NCBI GenBank assembly: GCA_045591925.1
Contig: JAZNTW010000096.1
Span: forward strand, 1 to 64,000
Direction of reading: 5' to 3'
Source: Firm-04 sp045591925
GTDB taxonomy: Bacteria > Bacillota > Clostridia > Oscillospirales > Ruminococcaceae
Length of the DNA: 64,000 bases
A program made the translations under genes and the position numbers. How positions within the stretch are numbered: the stretch's first letter is position 1; the number at the start of each line of letters is the position of its first letter. Shown here in pieces: positions 25,031-33,427 of this stretch. The notes beneath the pieces were generated by a model. The model saw nothing but the letters and a program-made list of their open reading frames with translations, was not told where the DNA came from and searched no databases.

Positions 25031-25933
25031 TCACTCCTTGATGCCGGAATGCGCCATTGTTTCCATAACCTGACTCTGCGCGAGAAGAAAGAACAGTACC
25101 GGCGGTACAAACAGAATCACCGCAGCAGCCATCGTCACACCCTGCCGCGAGATACCGGCAGACGCTGCCTGCTGAATCACCGTCGGAAGCGTTTTGAGCG
25201 ATTCATCATAGACGACGCTGCCGCCCGTGATATTCCATGCGCTCTGAAACGCAAAAATCGCCATTGTCATCAGTGCCGGCTTCTGATTCGGAATCACAAT
25301 GCGCCAGCAGATCGTAAAGAGATTTGCACCATCCACCTTTGCCGACTCAATCATTGCATCCGGCACGGACATCATGGACTGCCGCATCAGATACAGCCCC
25401 ATCGAGGATGCAACCGCCGGCAGAATCAGCGCAGCCATCCGGTTGATCAGATTCAGCTCTGCCATGACCATATACTGCATCAGATAAATCACATTGCTGT
25501 TGTAAAGCAAGGAAAGCACAATCAAGGTATTGATGAGCTTATTGCCGGGGAAATTGACCTTTGCAAGGCAAAACGCCGCCATTGACGCAAATACGCACTG
25601 CAAGCCCGTAACGGCTGCCGTGACAAAGATACTGTTGAACACATAGCGCGAAAACGGCACCCACATTTGTCCGAGCACACGATAGGTATCCTTGAAATGA
25701 TCGAGCGTCGGATTCAGCGTATACCACTTCGGCGGAAAAATAAACATCTCGTTGATTGGCTTCACGGAATTGACAAGCATCAGCCAGATCGGCAATGCCA
25801 TGAAAATCCCAAGAATCAGCAGAAACAGAACAATCGCAATCGAGCCGCCGATTTTTCTGCCTGCGCGCCGATTGGAGGCTTTGAGCTTCCGGATATCCGG
25901 CTTCTGCTTTGCCTGTACGGAAGATTGCCGCAT
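25031..25933 (-). CDS. Carbohydrate ABC transporter permease (MalG type)
   Basis: The 300-residue permease has a basic N-terminus, six membrane segments (first ILFLLILGIFMALPIWLMLVN) and the ATPase-contact loop MIESAKVDGANLFTICWRIVIPN. GAGGGAGG precedes the ATG. Its start is 15 bases after the stop of the partner permease, with which it forms the first permease pair of the operon. Confidence 0.92.
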   Translation of the reverse strand: MRQSSVQAKQKPDIRKLKASNRRAGRKIGGSIAIVLFLLILGIFMALPIWLMLVNSVKPINEMFIFPPKWYTLNPTLDHFKDTYRVLGQMWVPFSRYVFNSIFVTAAVTGLQCVFASMAAFCLAKVNFPGNKLINTLIVLSLLYNSNVIYLMQYMVMAELNLINRMAALILPAVASSMGLYLMRQSMMSVPDAMIESAKVDGANLFTICWRIVIPNQKPALMTMAIFAFQSAWNITGGSVVYDESLKTLPTVIQQAASAGISRQGVTMAAAVILFVPPVLFFLLAQSQVMETMAHSGIKE

Positions 25934-25948
25934 ATTCAGCCTCCCTCC

Positions 25949-26887
25949 TCAGTCCATATATTTGCCGAGCAAACTGCTGATAAGCTTATTTGCAAGATAC
26001 ATCGCTATAAACAAAATCATGCAGATTGCAGAGGCGTAGCCCATTTCGTAGCGAATCCAGCCATAATCAAAGGCATGGGTCATAATCGTATGCGCGGCAT
26101 AATCGGTGCTTGGGAAGCCGACCAGATTGCGTGCAACGATATCTGCCGTAAAAGCCGACACAATCTGCATCACTGCCGCAAACATCAGCGAGGGTCCCAT
26201 GCCGGGAATCGTAATGTAAATCAATTCCTGCCAGCGATTCCGGATGCCCTCAATCGCACCGGCTTCATACTGCGCCTTGTCGATATTCTGAAAGCCTGCG
26301 CGCATGGCAAGAAAGCCTGCACCCATGGAAACCCAGAGCTGCACGATAATCACAATCGTGAGAATATATCTGGAATCGGTCAGCCATTGAATCGCAGAGG
26401 TCGTAATACCGAGATTCATGAGCGCAGAATTGGCGATGCCGTAGCTGTCGCCGGAGAAAATCAGCTGCCAGACAGCATAGACACCCGACGCCATCGAGGG
26501 CGCATAGAAAATCAGTGTGAAAATCACTCTGAGCGTCTGATTCAGCTCATTGATCAGCCATGCCAGCAAAAAGCTCAGAATATAACTCAGCGGGCCGGTA
26601 AATATCGAAAATACCAGCGTCACGCGAATCGACTTGATAAAAATACTGTCATTGAGAAACAGATTATAGAAATTGCTCAGTCCCACCCATGTCGGGGGAT
26701 ATGTCACCATATCAAAATCCGTCAGACCGATCGGCAAGGACATCACAACAGGAATGACTGTAAACACCGTGAATAATATCATAAAGGGCGCAAGCATCAG
26801 GTATGCTTCCTTATTCTGCTTGATGCGAAGCCATAGCTGCCGCCGCTGCTCCCGTTTGGTTCTGATGCCAATCTGATCCGGCTGCAT
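25949..26887 (-). CDS. Carbohydrate ABC transporter permease (MalF/LplB type)
   Basis: The 312-residue permease has six membrane segments beginning YLMLAPFMILFTVFTVIPVVM and the contact loop QYEAGAIEGIRNRWQELIYITIPG. The ATG at 26887 is chosen over an in-frame TTG at 26893 because GGAGG is better spaced for it. It follows the solute-binding protein gene by 31 bases and would form a heterodimer with the product of 25031-25933. Confidence 0.92.
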   Translation of the reverse strand: MQPDQIGIRTKREQRRQLWLRIKQNKEAYLMLAPFMILFTVFTVIPVVMSLPIGLTDFDMVTYPPTWVGLSNFYNLFLNDSIFIKSIRVTLVFSIFTGPLSYILSFLLAWLINELNQTLRVIFTLIFYAPSMASGVYAVWQLIFSGDSYGIANSALMNLGITTSAIQWLTDSRYILTIVIIVQLWVSMGAGFLAMRAGFQNIDKAQYEAGAIEGIRNRWQELIYITIPGMGPSLMFAAVMQIVSAFTADIVARNLVGFPSTDYAAHTIMTHAFDYGWIRYEMGYASAICMILFIAMYLANKLISSLLGKYMD

Positions 26888-26918
26888 AAGCAAAACCTCC
26901 CTTCAGCCTTACATATCG

Positions 26919-29810
26919 TCAATCCAGTCCGAGATTTTCTCGTTTTCTGTTAATTTCATCGTTCATATCGCTATTGTAGTACATCAGCGTATCGCGTGGA
27001 TTCTCATTGGAATTGACAGTCTCACGAAATGCGTTCATGATATTTCTGGTCACAGCATAGGAGGACGGCAGCACGGGAATCTCACGCAAGGACTCCCATT
27101 GTGCAAGCAATACGTCCAGCTCCGCAGCCGACCAGTTCAACTGTCGGAGCGCCTCGACATTGGCTGCCTCATAGCGACCCATTTGTCCGAGCAGACCCTC
27201 CAGACTCGCGCCGTATTCCGTCTGCACCTCCGTCGAGCAGAACCACTTGACAAATTCCCATGCGGCTTGCTTATCCTCGACCTGATTGAAAATGATCGCA
27301 CCGGAGCCGCCGGAATTGGAAGCATGATTGACAGCACCATCCGGCTGCGCAGTTCCGGGCATAACCGTGAAGTCCCAGAGTCCCTTGATCTCCGGTGCAG
27401 CAACGGAAAGCTGATTTGCAAAGCTGTAGTTTGCAATCACAATCGGATACTGCCCCGTCCGGAAATAGCTGTATGCGTCATAGGTCTGTGAAAATTTGTA
27501 GTCGCGGTAAAAATCCGTCCATGTTTCAAAGCACTGAATTGCCGGAACCGTATCAAACTGCGTTTTCTTCTGTTCGGCATCGTAGTAGTTCAAGCCCTGC
27601 TGCAACAGCAATGAAGCATAGGTATGACCTGCTTCCGTTGCAGCCGCAACATTGGTCGTTGGCAGAATCAGTCCGACACCCAGATGCTTGCGCTGTAAAC
27701 TCGGCAACACATCAATCAGCTGTTCCCATGTCCGCGGCAGCTCGGTCAAGCCAAGCTCTGTCAGAATATCGGTGCGGTAAAACATCATCGTCCAGTTCTG
27801 CGTCAGCGGCATTCCATAGCAGCCGCCCTCATAGCTGTACTGCACAGTTGCTTCCGGATGATAATTGCTGACAACTTCATCAAAATCCGGAAACTGCTTC
27901 ATATCGGCAAGCAAGCCGCGGCAAGCGAGATTCACCGGAAATTCACCGCCGAGAAACAGTGCAACATCGGGGCCCTTCTCTGCAAGCGAAGCCTCCACCA
28001 CGCCGCCGACCACGAGATTCACCGAAACGGGAATATCGGGATGCTGCTGCGCAAATTCGTTCTCCACAAGCTCCTTGATAACAAGTGCCTGATCTCTGCC
28101 GAGATTCACCCAGACATCTATGACATCCTCATCATCCGGGTCAATATCGGAAAGCGTTGTGTAGTCCTCGGTAAACGAACCGAGAAACGCCTTGCAGCGG
28201 AATCCAAGCTGCTGAAAGAAATTGGATTTCAGCGAAGAAAATTCCCTGTCGCAGGAGGCGATTTCGAGATAATCTATTTCCAGCGGCTGATCGCGGTAAT
28301 CACAGATAAAGCTGGAAATTGTAGAGATATTATCCTTGATCTGCGTCACATACTTCGGAATACGGCTCGGCTTTTCCACGCATTTATCCAGAATGACATA
28401 CATTCTTTGCAGCGCTGCCGCCTCAGAGCCGAGCGTACCGGAAAGCTGTTCAATCCCATGCTGCGCGTCCTTGAGCTGCTGCGAGAGCCGTTCAAAATCC
28501 GAAAGCAGGGTCGGAATGCTTTCTTCGACATAATAATCATTGTACTTATCCGGATTCGGGCCGGTAATCATCAGAATCTGCTGGTAGCAGGCATTCAGCT
28601 CTTTTACGTTGCTTTCCAGTCGCCGCATATATTCACCGATCTCGCCCGGCATCGCTTCCAGCGTAATGGTATGCGCCTGACCGGCTGTGAGATAGACATA
28701 GGCATCATCGTCACCGGCGGTCACAGGCGTCAAGCTCCAATCATTGTCATAATAAAACCGAATCTGTCTGAACGCTTCATTGGGAATTTTCCCGTCAATA
28801 TACAGGCTGCGGTTGGAATAAAATCCGCGCATCACATTCTGCCGCGCTTTCATTCCGATTCGATACCAGCCGTCACCCTTGAGCGCGTCCGCAGGAATCT
28901 TCCATGTAATCGTCTGCCCTGCGCGATCCCAGTTTGCGCCGCCGATTGTGTTATAGACCATTTTGACCGGGTCGGACGGGGAAACGGTATAGGAGCTGTT
29001 GTCATATGCAGGATAGAGCGTTGCAGACGATTTCCGCACCGCTGCTTCCCCCTCTATGCGGTAAAGCAGCGAGGGTGTTTGCTCCAGTTCACGCTGTGAG
29101 GGTGCATGGTACGCTTCGATTGCTTCCGGCTGACAGAGCCGCAGATATTCAATGCCAATCGACGCCTTGATGCCGGAAAACGTCAGAATATGCGTACCTT
29201 TTTCCAGTGAAAACAGCAGCGGCTCACAAAACAAGCCATCCGAATCATAGAGATATTTCAGCTGCCAGTCCGGATATTCTATCTGCGAGGGTCGGATCTG
29301 ATTGCCGCGTGAATCAACCTTGATATCGGTGCGATTGACAAAAATTTTATTGAGACAAATGCGCGATGCAGACGCAAAGGGCAGCTCCCCGTCAATTTCC
29401 AGCTGTAGTTCCACCTGATTCGAGGGCGATTCCATTGCGTAATACGAAAGCTGTAACGCATAGATACCGCTTTCCGGCACATCGACCGTATACGAAACAG
29501 TACCCTCTGCACTGTCCCAGATCAGGACATCCTCTTTGCCGCCAAGCGCCCCGACCGAAAAGCTGCCGTCCACTGCATCGGAAAAATCTGCGCCGGCAAT
29601 CCGGATATCCGCCAAAGGGCGCGGCTCGCTGTAATGCGCGTCGCAGTAGTCGCTATAGCTGATTTGGTGTTCAAAATCGAGTGTATAAAGCGCGTCCGCT
29701 TCGGATACAGCTTGTTCTGCCGACACACAAAGCGGCAGGCAGAATATCCCCGTCAGCAAAACGCCAAGCACCGCAGCCGCAGTGCGAAACATCAGATTCA
29801 CCCTATGCAC
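26919..29810 (-). CDS. Solute-binding protein fused to N-terminal carbohydrate-binding-like modules
   Basis: The 963-residue product has a signal peptide (FRTAAAVLGVLLTGIFCLPLCVSA). The last 400 or so residues are a family 1 extracellular solute-binding protein (DVIDVWVNLGRDQALVIKELVENEF at its start, then YGMPLTQNWTMMFYRTDIL, and EDKQAAWEFVKWFCS near the end). The roughly 530 residues before it are extra. They hold two beta-sandwich-like modules (about 35-215 and 250-405, with YTVDVPESGIYALQLSYY and IPADALKGDGWYRIGMKARQ resembling CBM6/35 folds) and a helical connector (about 405-530). Typical binding proteins are only 400-450 residues. No lipobox is clear, so anchoring is uncertain. The GTG start at 29810 has AAAGGCGG upstream; 29885 is unlikely. 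It is the first gene of the operon. Confidence 0.8.
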   Translation of the reverse strand: MHRVNLMFRTAAAVLGVLLTGIFCLPLCVSAEQAVSEADALYTLDFEHQISYSDYCDAHYSEPRPLADIRIAGADFSDAVDGSFSVGALGGKEDVLIWDSAEGTVSYTVDVPESGIYALQLSYYAMESPSNQVELQLEIDGELPFASASRICLNKIFVNRTDIKVDSRGNQIRPSQIEYPDWQLKYLYDSDGLFCEPLLFSLEKGTHILTFSGIKASIGIEYLRLCQPEAIEAYHAPSQRELEQTPSLLYRIEGEAAVRKSSATLYPAYDNSSYTVSPSDPVKMVYNTIGGANWDRAGQTITWKIPADALKGDGWYRIGMKARQNVMRGFYSNRSLYIDGKIPNEAFRQIRFYYDNDWSLTPVTAGDDDAYVYLTAGQAHTITLEAMPGEIGEYMRRLESNVKELNACYQQILMITGPNPDKYNDYYVEESIPTLLSDFERLSQQLKDAQHGIEQLSGTLGSEAAALQRMYVILDKCVEKPSRIPKYVTQIKDNISTISSFICDYRDQPLEIDYLEIASCDREFSSLKSNFFQQLGFRCKAFLGSFTEDYTTLSDIDPDDEDVIDVWVNLGRDQALVIKELVENEFAQQHPDIPVSVNLVVGGVVEASLAEKGPDVALFLGGEFPVNLACRGLLADMKQFPDFDEVVSNYHPEATVQYSYEGGCYGMPLTQNWTMMFYRTDILTELGLTELPRTWEQLIDVLPSLQRKHLGVGLILPTTNVAAATEAGHTYASLLLQQGLNYYDAEQKKTQFDTVPAIQCFETWTDFYRDYKFSQTYDAYSYFRTGQYPIVIANYSFANQLSVAAPEIKGLWDFTVMPGTAQPDGAVNHASNSGGSGAIIFNQVEDKQAAWEFVKWFCSTEVQTEYGASLEGLLGQMGRYEAANVEALRQLNWSAAELDVLLAQWESLREIPVLPSSYAVTRNIMNAFRETVNSNENPRDTLMYYNSDMNDEINRKRENLGLD

Positions 29811-29906
29811 AGTATCGCCGCCTTTCTGCCGGCAAACGCCGCAGCGCCGCCAAGCGTTTTCGATTGCAGCAGCAAAATGCCGCAATATCCGATTATAGAT
29901 ACTATA

Positions 29907-29935
29907 ATTATATCAAATTTGCCGATACTTGTCAA
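29907..29935 (-). promoter_or_regulatory. Promoter of the carbohydrate transport operon
   Basis: On the minus strand TTGACA (29935-29930) and TATAAT (29912-29907) are separated by 17 bases, a full consensus. It lies about 100 bases upstream of the solute-binding protein start. Confidence 0.85.
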
Positions 29936-30150
29936 GAAGCTGCACCGACTATTCATACGGAATGCGCATCTGCAATCTGATACAGAGCTTCTGCATTTCC
30001 AATCTCCATCAAAACCATTTTTTCTCGATAGAAATTGAAGCAAATGTTATTTCCAAGTTAATTTGACGGCGTTTTGCTGTGCATTTTGCCAAAGAATCCG
30101 CAAAAAACAGAGCGTATATACGTGAATACTATATTTTTTTGCAAAACCTC
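29936..30150. other. Intergenic stretch between divergent promoters, no gene seen
   Basis: This stretch separates the leftward transport operon from the rightward ferredoxin gene. I see no gene, RNA or clear operator in it. Confidence 0.5.
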
Positions 30151-30178
30151 TTGATTTTTTCCTGAAATATGATACAAT
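30151..30178 (+). promoter_or_regulatory. Promoter of the ferredoxin gene
   Basis: TTGATT (30151-30156) and TACAAT (30173-30178) are separated by 16 bases. Confidence 0.65.
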
Positions 30179-30236
30179 ATGAGTTGGAACAGTGTAATCA
30201 TCGTTCCAAAACATATATCAACAGGAGGTAACAGCC

Positions 30237-30407
30237 ATGGCATATGTAATCAATGATGCTTGCATCCAGTGCGGTGCTTGTGCAGACGCTTGCCCGGCAG
30301 GTGCAATTTCCGAGGGCGACGGCAAGTACGTCATCGACGCCGATGCTTGTCTGGACTGCGGCGCTTGCGCAGATGCTTGTCCCGTCGGTGCGCCTGAGCA
30401 GGCATAA
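30237..30407 (+). CDS. Two 4Fe-4S cluster ferredoxin, 56 residues
   Basis: The translation starts MAYVINDACIQCGACADACP and has two CxxCxxCxxxCP motifs (residues 9-20 and about 38-49), each binding one 4Fe-4S cluster. This is the clostridial 2[4Fe-4S] ferredoxin, a small electron carrier for hydrogenases and pyruvate:ferredoxin oxidoreductase. The length of 56 residues is normal for the family. AGGAGG lies ten bases before the ATG. It has its own promoter; a GCGGCTCCGG/CCGGAGTCGC hairpin downstream (about 30430-30455) may end the transcript although the T run is poor. Confidence 0.95.
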   Translation: MAYVINDACIQCGACADACPAGAISEGDGKYVIDADACLDCGACADACPVGAPEQA

Positions 30408-30539
30408 TCACCGAACTACACAACATGAGACGGCGGCTCCGGAATCCGGAGTCGCTGTGCTTATTTCCGGCGCATTGGCAAAAACCGCAGCCGGAATTCC
30501 CCATTTTTTGCGTAATTTGAAAAAAATAGATGGAAACGC

Positions 30540-30568
30540 TTGCTTTTTCCAGAAAGATATGATATAAT
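30540..30568 (+). promoter_or_regulatory. Promoter of the rplS operon
   Basis: TTGCTT (30540-30545) and TATAAT (30563-30568) are 17 bases apart. The leader to rplS would be about 225 bases. Confidence 0.7.
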
Positions 30569-30574
30569 AATACA

Positions 30575-30800
30575 GCATTTGAATATCCGCCTGTACTTGT
30601 AGGGCGAGGTCAAAATGCCATGTTCATCCGGAATATACGCGTTTGCTTTTGTTTCGGGATGAACAAAACATTCTGACAAATGGGTGGTCCGCTGCATTTG
30701 CCTCTCAGAAAAAGCGCTGAGCGGCGTTCCAAAACCGGTTTTTTCCGGTGCTATTTATGTGCATGAACATCCGTAAACAATTCAAGGAGGAATCCAAATT
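30575..30800 (+). promoter_or_regulatory. Structured rplS leader, probable L19 autoregulatory region
   Basis: The long leader can form a large interrupted hairpin: GTCA, AATG and TGTTCATCC (30609-30629) pair with GGATGAACA, CATT and TGAC (up to 30677). A second hairpin CCGCT/AGCGG (30689-30724) and a third ACCGG/CCGGT (30732-30748, six-T loop) follow, then AAGGAGG before rplS. Ribosomal protein leaders of Firmicutes, including an L19 leader, regulate by binding their own protein. The assignment here rests on position and folding only. Confidence 0.45.
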
Positions 30801-31148
30801 ATGAACGCTTTACAGCAAATCAGCAAGTCCAGCATGAAGGAAAATGTTCCGGAGATCAATGTCGGTGATACCGTTAAGGTTCACGTCCGCATTCAGGAAG
30901 CCGCTGACAAGTTCCGTATCCAGGTTTTTGAGGGTACCGTCATTGCGAAGAAGCACGGTGGTATCAGCGAGACCTTCACCGTCCGCAGAGTTGCGCACGG
31001 CGTCGGCATCGAGCGTGTTTTTCCGGTTCATTCCCCGTCTGTTGACAAGGTCGAGATCGTCCGCAGAGGCGTTGTACGCAGAGCGAAGCTCTACTATCTG
31101 CGTGACAGAGTCGGAAAAGCGGCAAAGATCAAGGGACTGGTTCGTTGA
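30801..31148 (+). CDS. rplS: Large ribosomal subunit protein bL19
   Basis: The 115-residue protein has the L19 pattern: PEINVGDTVKVHVRIQEAADKFRIQVFEGTVI, then the basic KKHGGISETFTVRRVAHGVGIERVFPVHSP and RRAKLYYLRDRVGKAAKIKG. It sits at the interface of the two ribosomal subunits. It opens the conserved order rplS-lepB-rbgA-rnhB-yraN. A strong AAGGAGG stands before the ATG. Confidence 0.98.
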   Translation: MNALQQISKSSMKENVPEINVGDTVKVHVRIQEAADKFRIQVFEGTVIAKKHGGISETFTVRRVAHGVGIERVFPVHSPSVDKVEIVRRGVVRRAKLYYLRDRVGKAAKIKGLVR

Positions 31149-31225
31149 TTGCAAACAAGCGAAAGGGGACTCTTGCAGTCCCCTTTTGTTTTTATCCGGA
31201 TATTCAAAGAAAAGAGGGATGAGCC

Positions 31226-31861
31226 TTGTCTGAACAGCAAACAAAGAAGCCGTATACGATCGGTACTTTCTTTGGCGATATACTGGATATTCTCGAAACC
31301 GGCGCGATTTCAATTTTCGTATTCGTGCTGTTATTTGCATTCGTCACGCGCCCTGTTACGGTTGACGGCAACTCCATGAACCCAACGCTCTATAATTTAG
31401 ATAAGCTGCTGATTCTGACACCCATCAAGAATATTGATAACGGCGATATTGTAGTCGTCAACAATCATGAGGGCGGCGGCTTCACCGATGCAGCGCAAAC
31501 CGTCGTTGCCCGTCACGCAGGTCTTGACCGCGTGCTGGTCAAGCGCGTCATTGCGTGTCCCGGACAGGAAATTGATATTGATACAACGGCAGGTACGGTT
31601 TCTGTTGACGGCGTGGTGCTCGATGAACCGTATATTGCAGACCCGACCTATCGCGAGGACGGTGCTTTCACCTACCCGATGACAGTTCCGGAGGGATATC
31701 TGTTTGTCATGGGCGATAATCGTCTCAACAGCACCGATAGCCGCAGTCCCGTCGTCGGACTCATTCCGATCGAAAGCGTCTACGGCACCGCGTTCCTGCG
31801 CTATGACCGCGATTCATCACTGTTGGATAAATGGACCGACCGCTTTGCAATTCTGTTCTGA
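31226..31861 (+). CDS. lepB: Signal peptidase I, first of three
   Basis: The 211-residue type I signal peptidase has one membrane segment (AISIFVFVLLFAFV, about residues 27-40). The nucleophile is Ser50 in VDGNSMNPTL and the general base is Lys106 in VLVKRVIACPGQ. The family boxes VDGVVLDEPYI and VMGDNRLNSTDSR follow. It starts at TTG 31226, with GAGGG eight bases upstream. Its insert after box C (HEGGGFTDAAQTVVARHAG) differs from the other two copies. It releases secreted proteins such as the dockerin enzymes. Confidence 0.94.
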   Translation: MSEQQTKKPYTIGTFFGDILDILETGAISIFVFVLLFAFVTRPVTVDGNSMNPTLYNLDKLLILTPIKNIDNGDIVVVNNHEGGGFTDAAQTVVARHAGLDRVLVKRVIACPGQEIDIDTTAGTVSVDGVVLDEPYIADPTYREDGAFTYPMTVPEGYLFVMGDNRLNSTDSRSPVVGLIPIESVYGTAFLRYDRDSSLLDKWTDRFAILF

Positions 31862-31892
31862 AACAGAATCCGTCATAAAAAGGAGAGATACC

Positions 31893-32531
31893 ATGCAGAC
31901 CGAACAACAAACCGAACAAACAATCCAAAAACCGGAAGAAGAATATACGGTCAAGCAATTTGTGTCCGATGCACTTGATATTATTGAATGTGTTGCAAGT
32001 GCTGTCTTTTTTGTTTTTATCCTGTTTACTTTTGTCATCTGCGTTGCAAGAGTAGACGGCACATCCATGCTGCCAACTCTGGAACACGAGGATCGGCTTG
32101 CTGTTTCGCGCCTTTCCAACACCTACGAAAACGGCGATATCCTGATCATCAACAACTGGGAAGGACACCCCATGGACGCCGAAGGCAATATTCAAACCAC
32201 AATCGGATATGGAAAACGCATCGTCAAACGCCTGATCGCACAGGAAGGTCAGACCGTCGATATTGATTTTGCAGCCGGCATCGTTTATGTGGACGGCGTT
32301 GCTCTGGATGAGCCCTATATCAAGGAACCAACGTACTCGACGCTCGACAATGCCGTACAGTATCCGCTGACCGTTCCGGAGGGTTATGTATATGTACTGG
32401 GCGATAACCGCAACGGTTCTATGGACAGCCGCAGCACCCTTGTCGGACTGATTGATCGAAAAGATATCCTCGGTAAGGTGCTGTTCCGCATTCTGCCGAT
32501 TGACAAATTCGGAAAAATCGACCACGCGTAA
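31893..32531 (+). CDS. Signal peptidase I, second of three
   Basis: This 212-residue paralogue has a charged N-terminus (Gln/Glu-rich, residues 1-20) and a membrane segment (AVFFVFILFTFVICVA). Ser58 lies in VDGTSMLPTL and Lys112 in RIVKRLIAQEGQ; the boxes VDGVALDEPYI and VLGDNRNGSMDSR follow. AAGGAGAG stands before the ATG, and a longer in-frame extension upstream overlaps the first copy and is rejected. It is closer to the third copy than to the first. A duplication origin for the pair is inference. Confidence 0.94.
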   Translation: MQTEQQTEQTIQKPEEEYTVKQFVSDALDIIECVASAVFFVFILFTFVICVARVDGTSMLPTLEHEDRLAVSRLSNTYENGDILIINNWEGHPMDAEGNIQTTIGYGKRIVKRLIAQEGQTVDIDFAAGIVYVDGVALDEPYIKEPTYSTLDNAVQYPLTVPEGYVYVLGDNRNGSMDSRSTLVGLIDRKDILGKVLFRILPIDKFGKIDHA

Positions 32532-32578
32532 ACTGACAGACTGTACCGCATAATCCGGAAGAATCGAGGTGAAGCTGT

Positions 32579-33406
32579 ATGGAATCCACCGGAAATCCAC
32601 AGGAATTCAAACCGGAAGCCGCGCAGACTGTGGGGAATTCCCCTGCTGCACCGGCACATATGAAAGCATCGGCAGTGTCGGACGACACAGTTCCCCTGCC
32701 CGTACCGGAAATACTGGAAGCCGCAGCCTTGCCCAATCCAATAGCGTCGCCACAAGCAGAATGCGAACCGGAACCGGAGCCGAATACGGCAAAAAAATCT
32801 TCGCGGTTCAAATCTGCGCTGGGCAGCTTATTCTGCGATATCCTAGACCTTGCGGAATCTGTTCTCGCAGCTATTTTCACGGTGCTTTTGGTTTTCACAT
32901 ATCTGCTCTGTACTGCAAATGTTGAGGGTGACTCCATGCTGCCGACGATGGCAGATGGGGAACGTCTGCTCGTTTTGCGGCCGAATAAGCAGTATGAAAA
33001 CGGTGACATTCTGATTCTGGATACCGAATCGGCGTATCTGTTTGACAAGGACAATACGCTGACCGCTGCCCCCGGACTCGGTAAAACCATTGTCAAGCGC
33101 CTGATTGCGCAGTCGGGGCAGGAAGTTGATATTGATTTTGACGAGGGCATTGTCTATGTGGACGGCGTTGCACTCGATGAACCGTATACCAATACGCTGA
33201 CAAAACGCGATAATCGTGCATTCACCTATCCGCTGACGATTCCGGACGGCTATATCTTTGTGCTGGGCGATAACCGCCACCTCTCTAAGGACAGCCGTCA
33301 CCCCGAAATCGGTCTGATTTCCGAGGATGCAATCATCGGAAAGGTGCTGATCAGGATTTCGCCGTTTTCAAAGTTTGGCGCGATCCATCACGCCGACAGT
33401 CAGTAA
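32579..33406 (+). CDS. Signal peptidase I, third of three, with long N-terminal extension
   Basis: The 275-residue paralogue carries an N-terminal tail of about 80 residues rich in Pro, Ala and Glu, which should stay in the cytoplasm. A membrane segment follows (VLAAIFTVLLVFTYLLC), then Ser119 (VEGDSMLPTM), Lys173 (TIVKRLIAQSGQ), VDGVALDEPY and VLGDNRHLSKDSR. All catalytic residues are kept. The tail is unusual for the family and could bind a partner. GAGGTGAAG lies before the ATG. It ends 21 bases before rbgA. Confidence 0.93.
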   Translation: MESTGNPQEFKPEAAQTVGNSPAAPAHMKASAVSDDTVPLPVPEILEAAALPNPIASPQAECEPEPEPNTAKKSSRFKSALGSLFCDILDLAESVLAAIFTVLLVFTYLLCTANVEGDSMLPTMADGERLLVLRPNKQYENGDILILDTESAYLFDKDNTLTAAPGLGKTIVKRLIAQSGQEVDIDFDEGIVYVDGVALDEPYTNTLTKRDNRAFTYPLTIPDGYIFVLGDNRHLSKDSRHPEIGLISEDAIIGKVLIRISPFSKFGAIHHADSQ

Positions 33407-33427
33407 TCTGAAATTCAGAGGGATTCA

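Noticed and set aside
30420..30460. Full terminator after the ferredoxin gene
   Set aside because: A stem is visible but the tail has no T run, so it is mentioned only in the ferredoxin entry.
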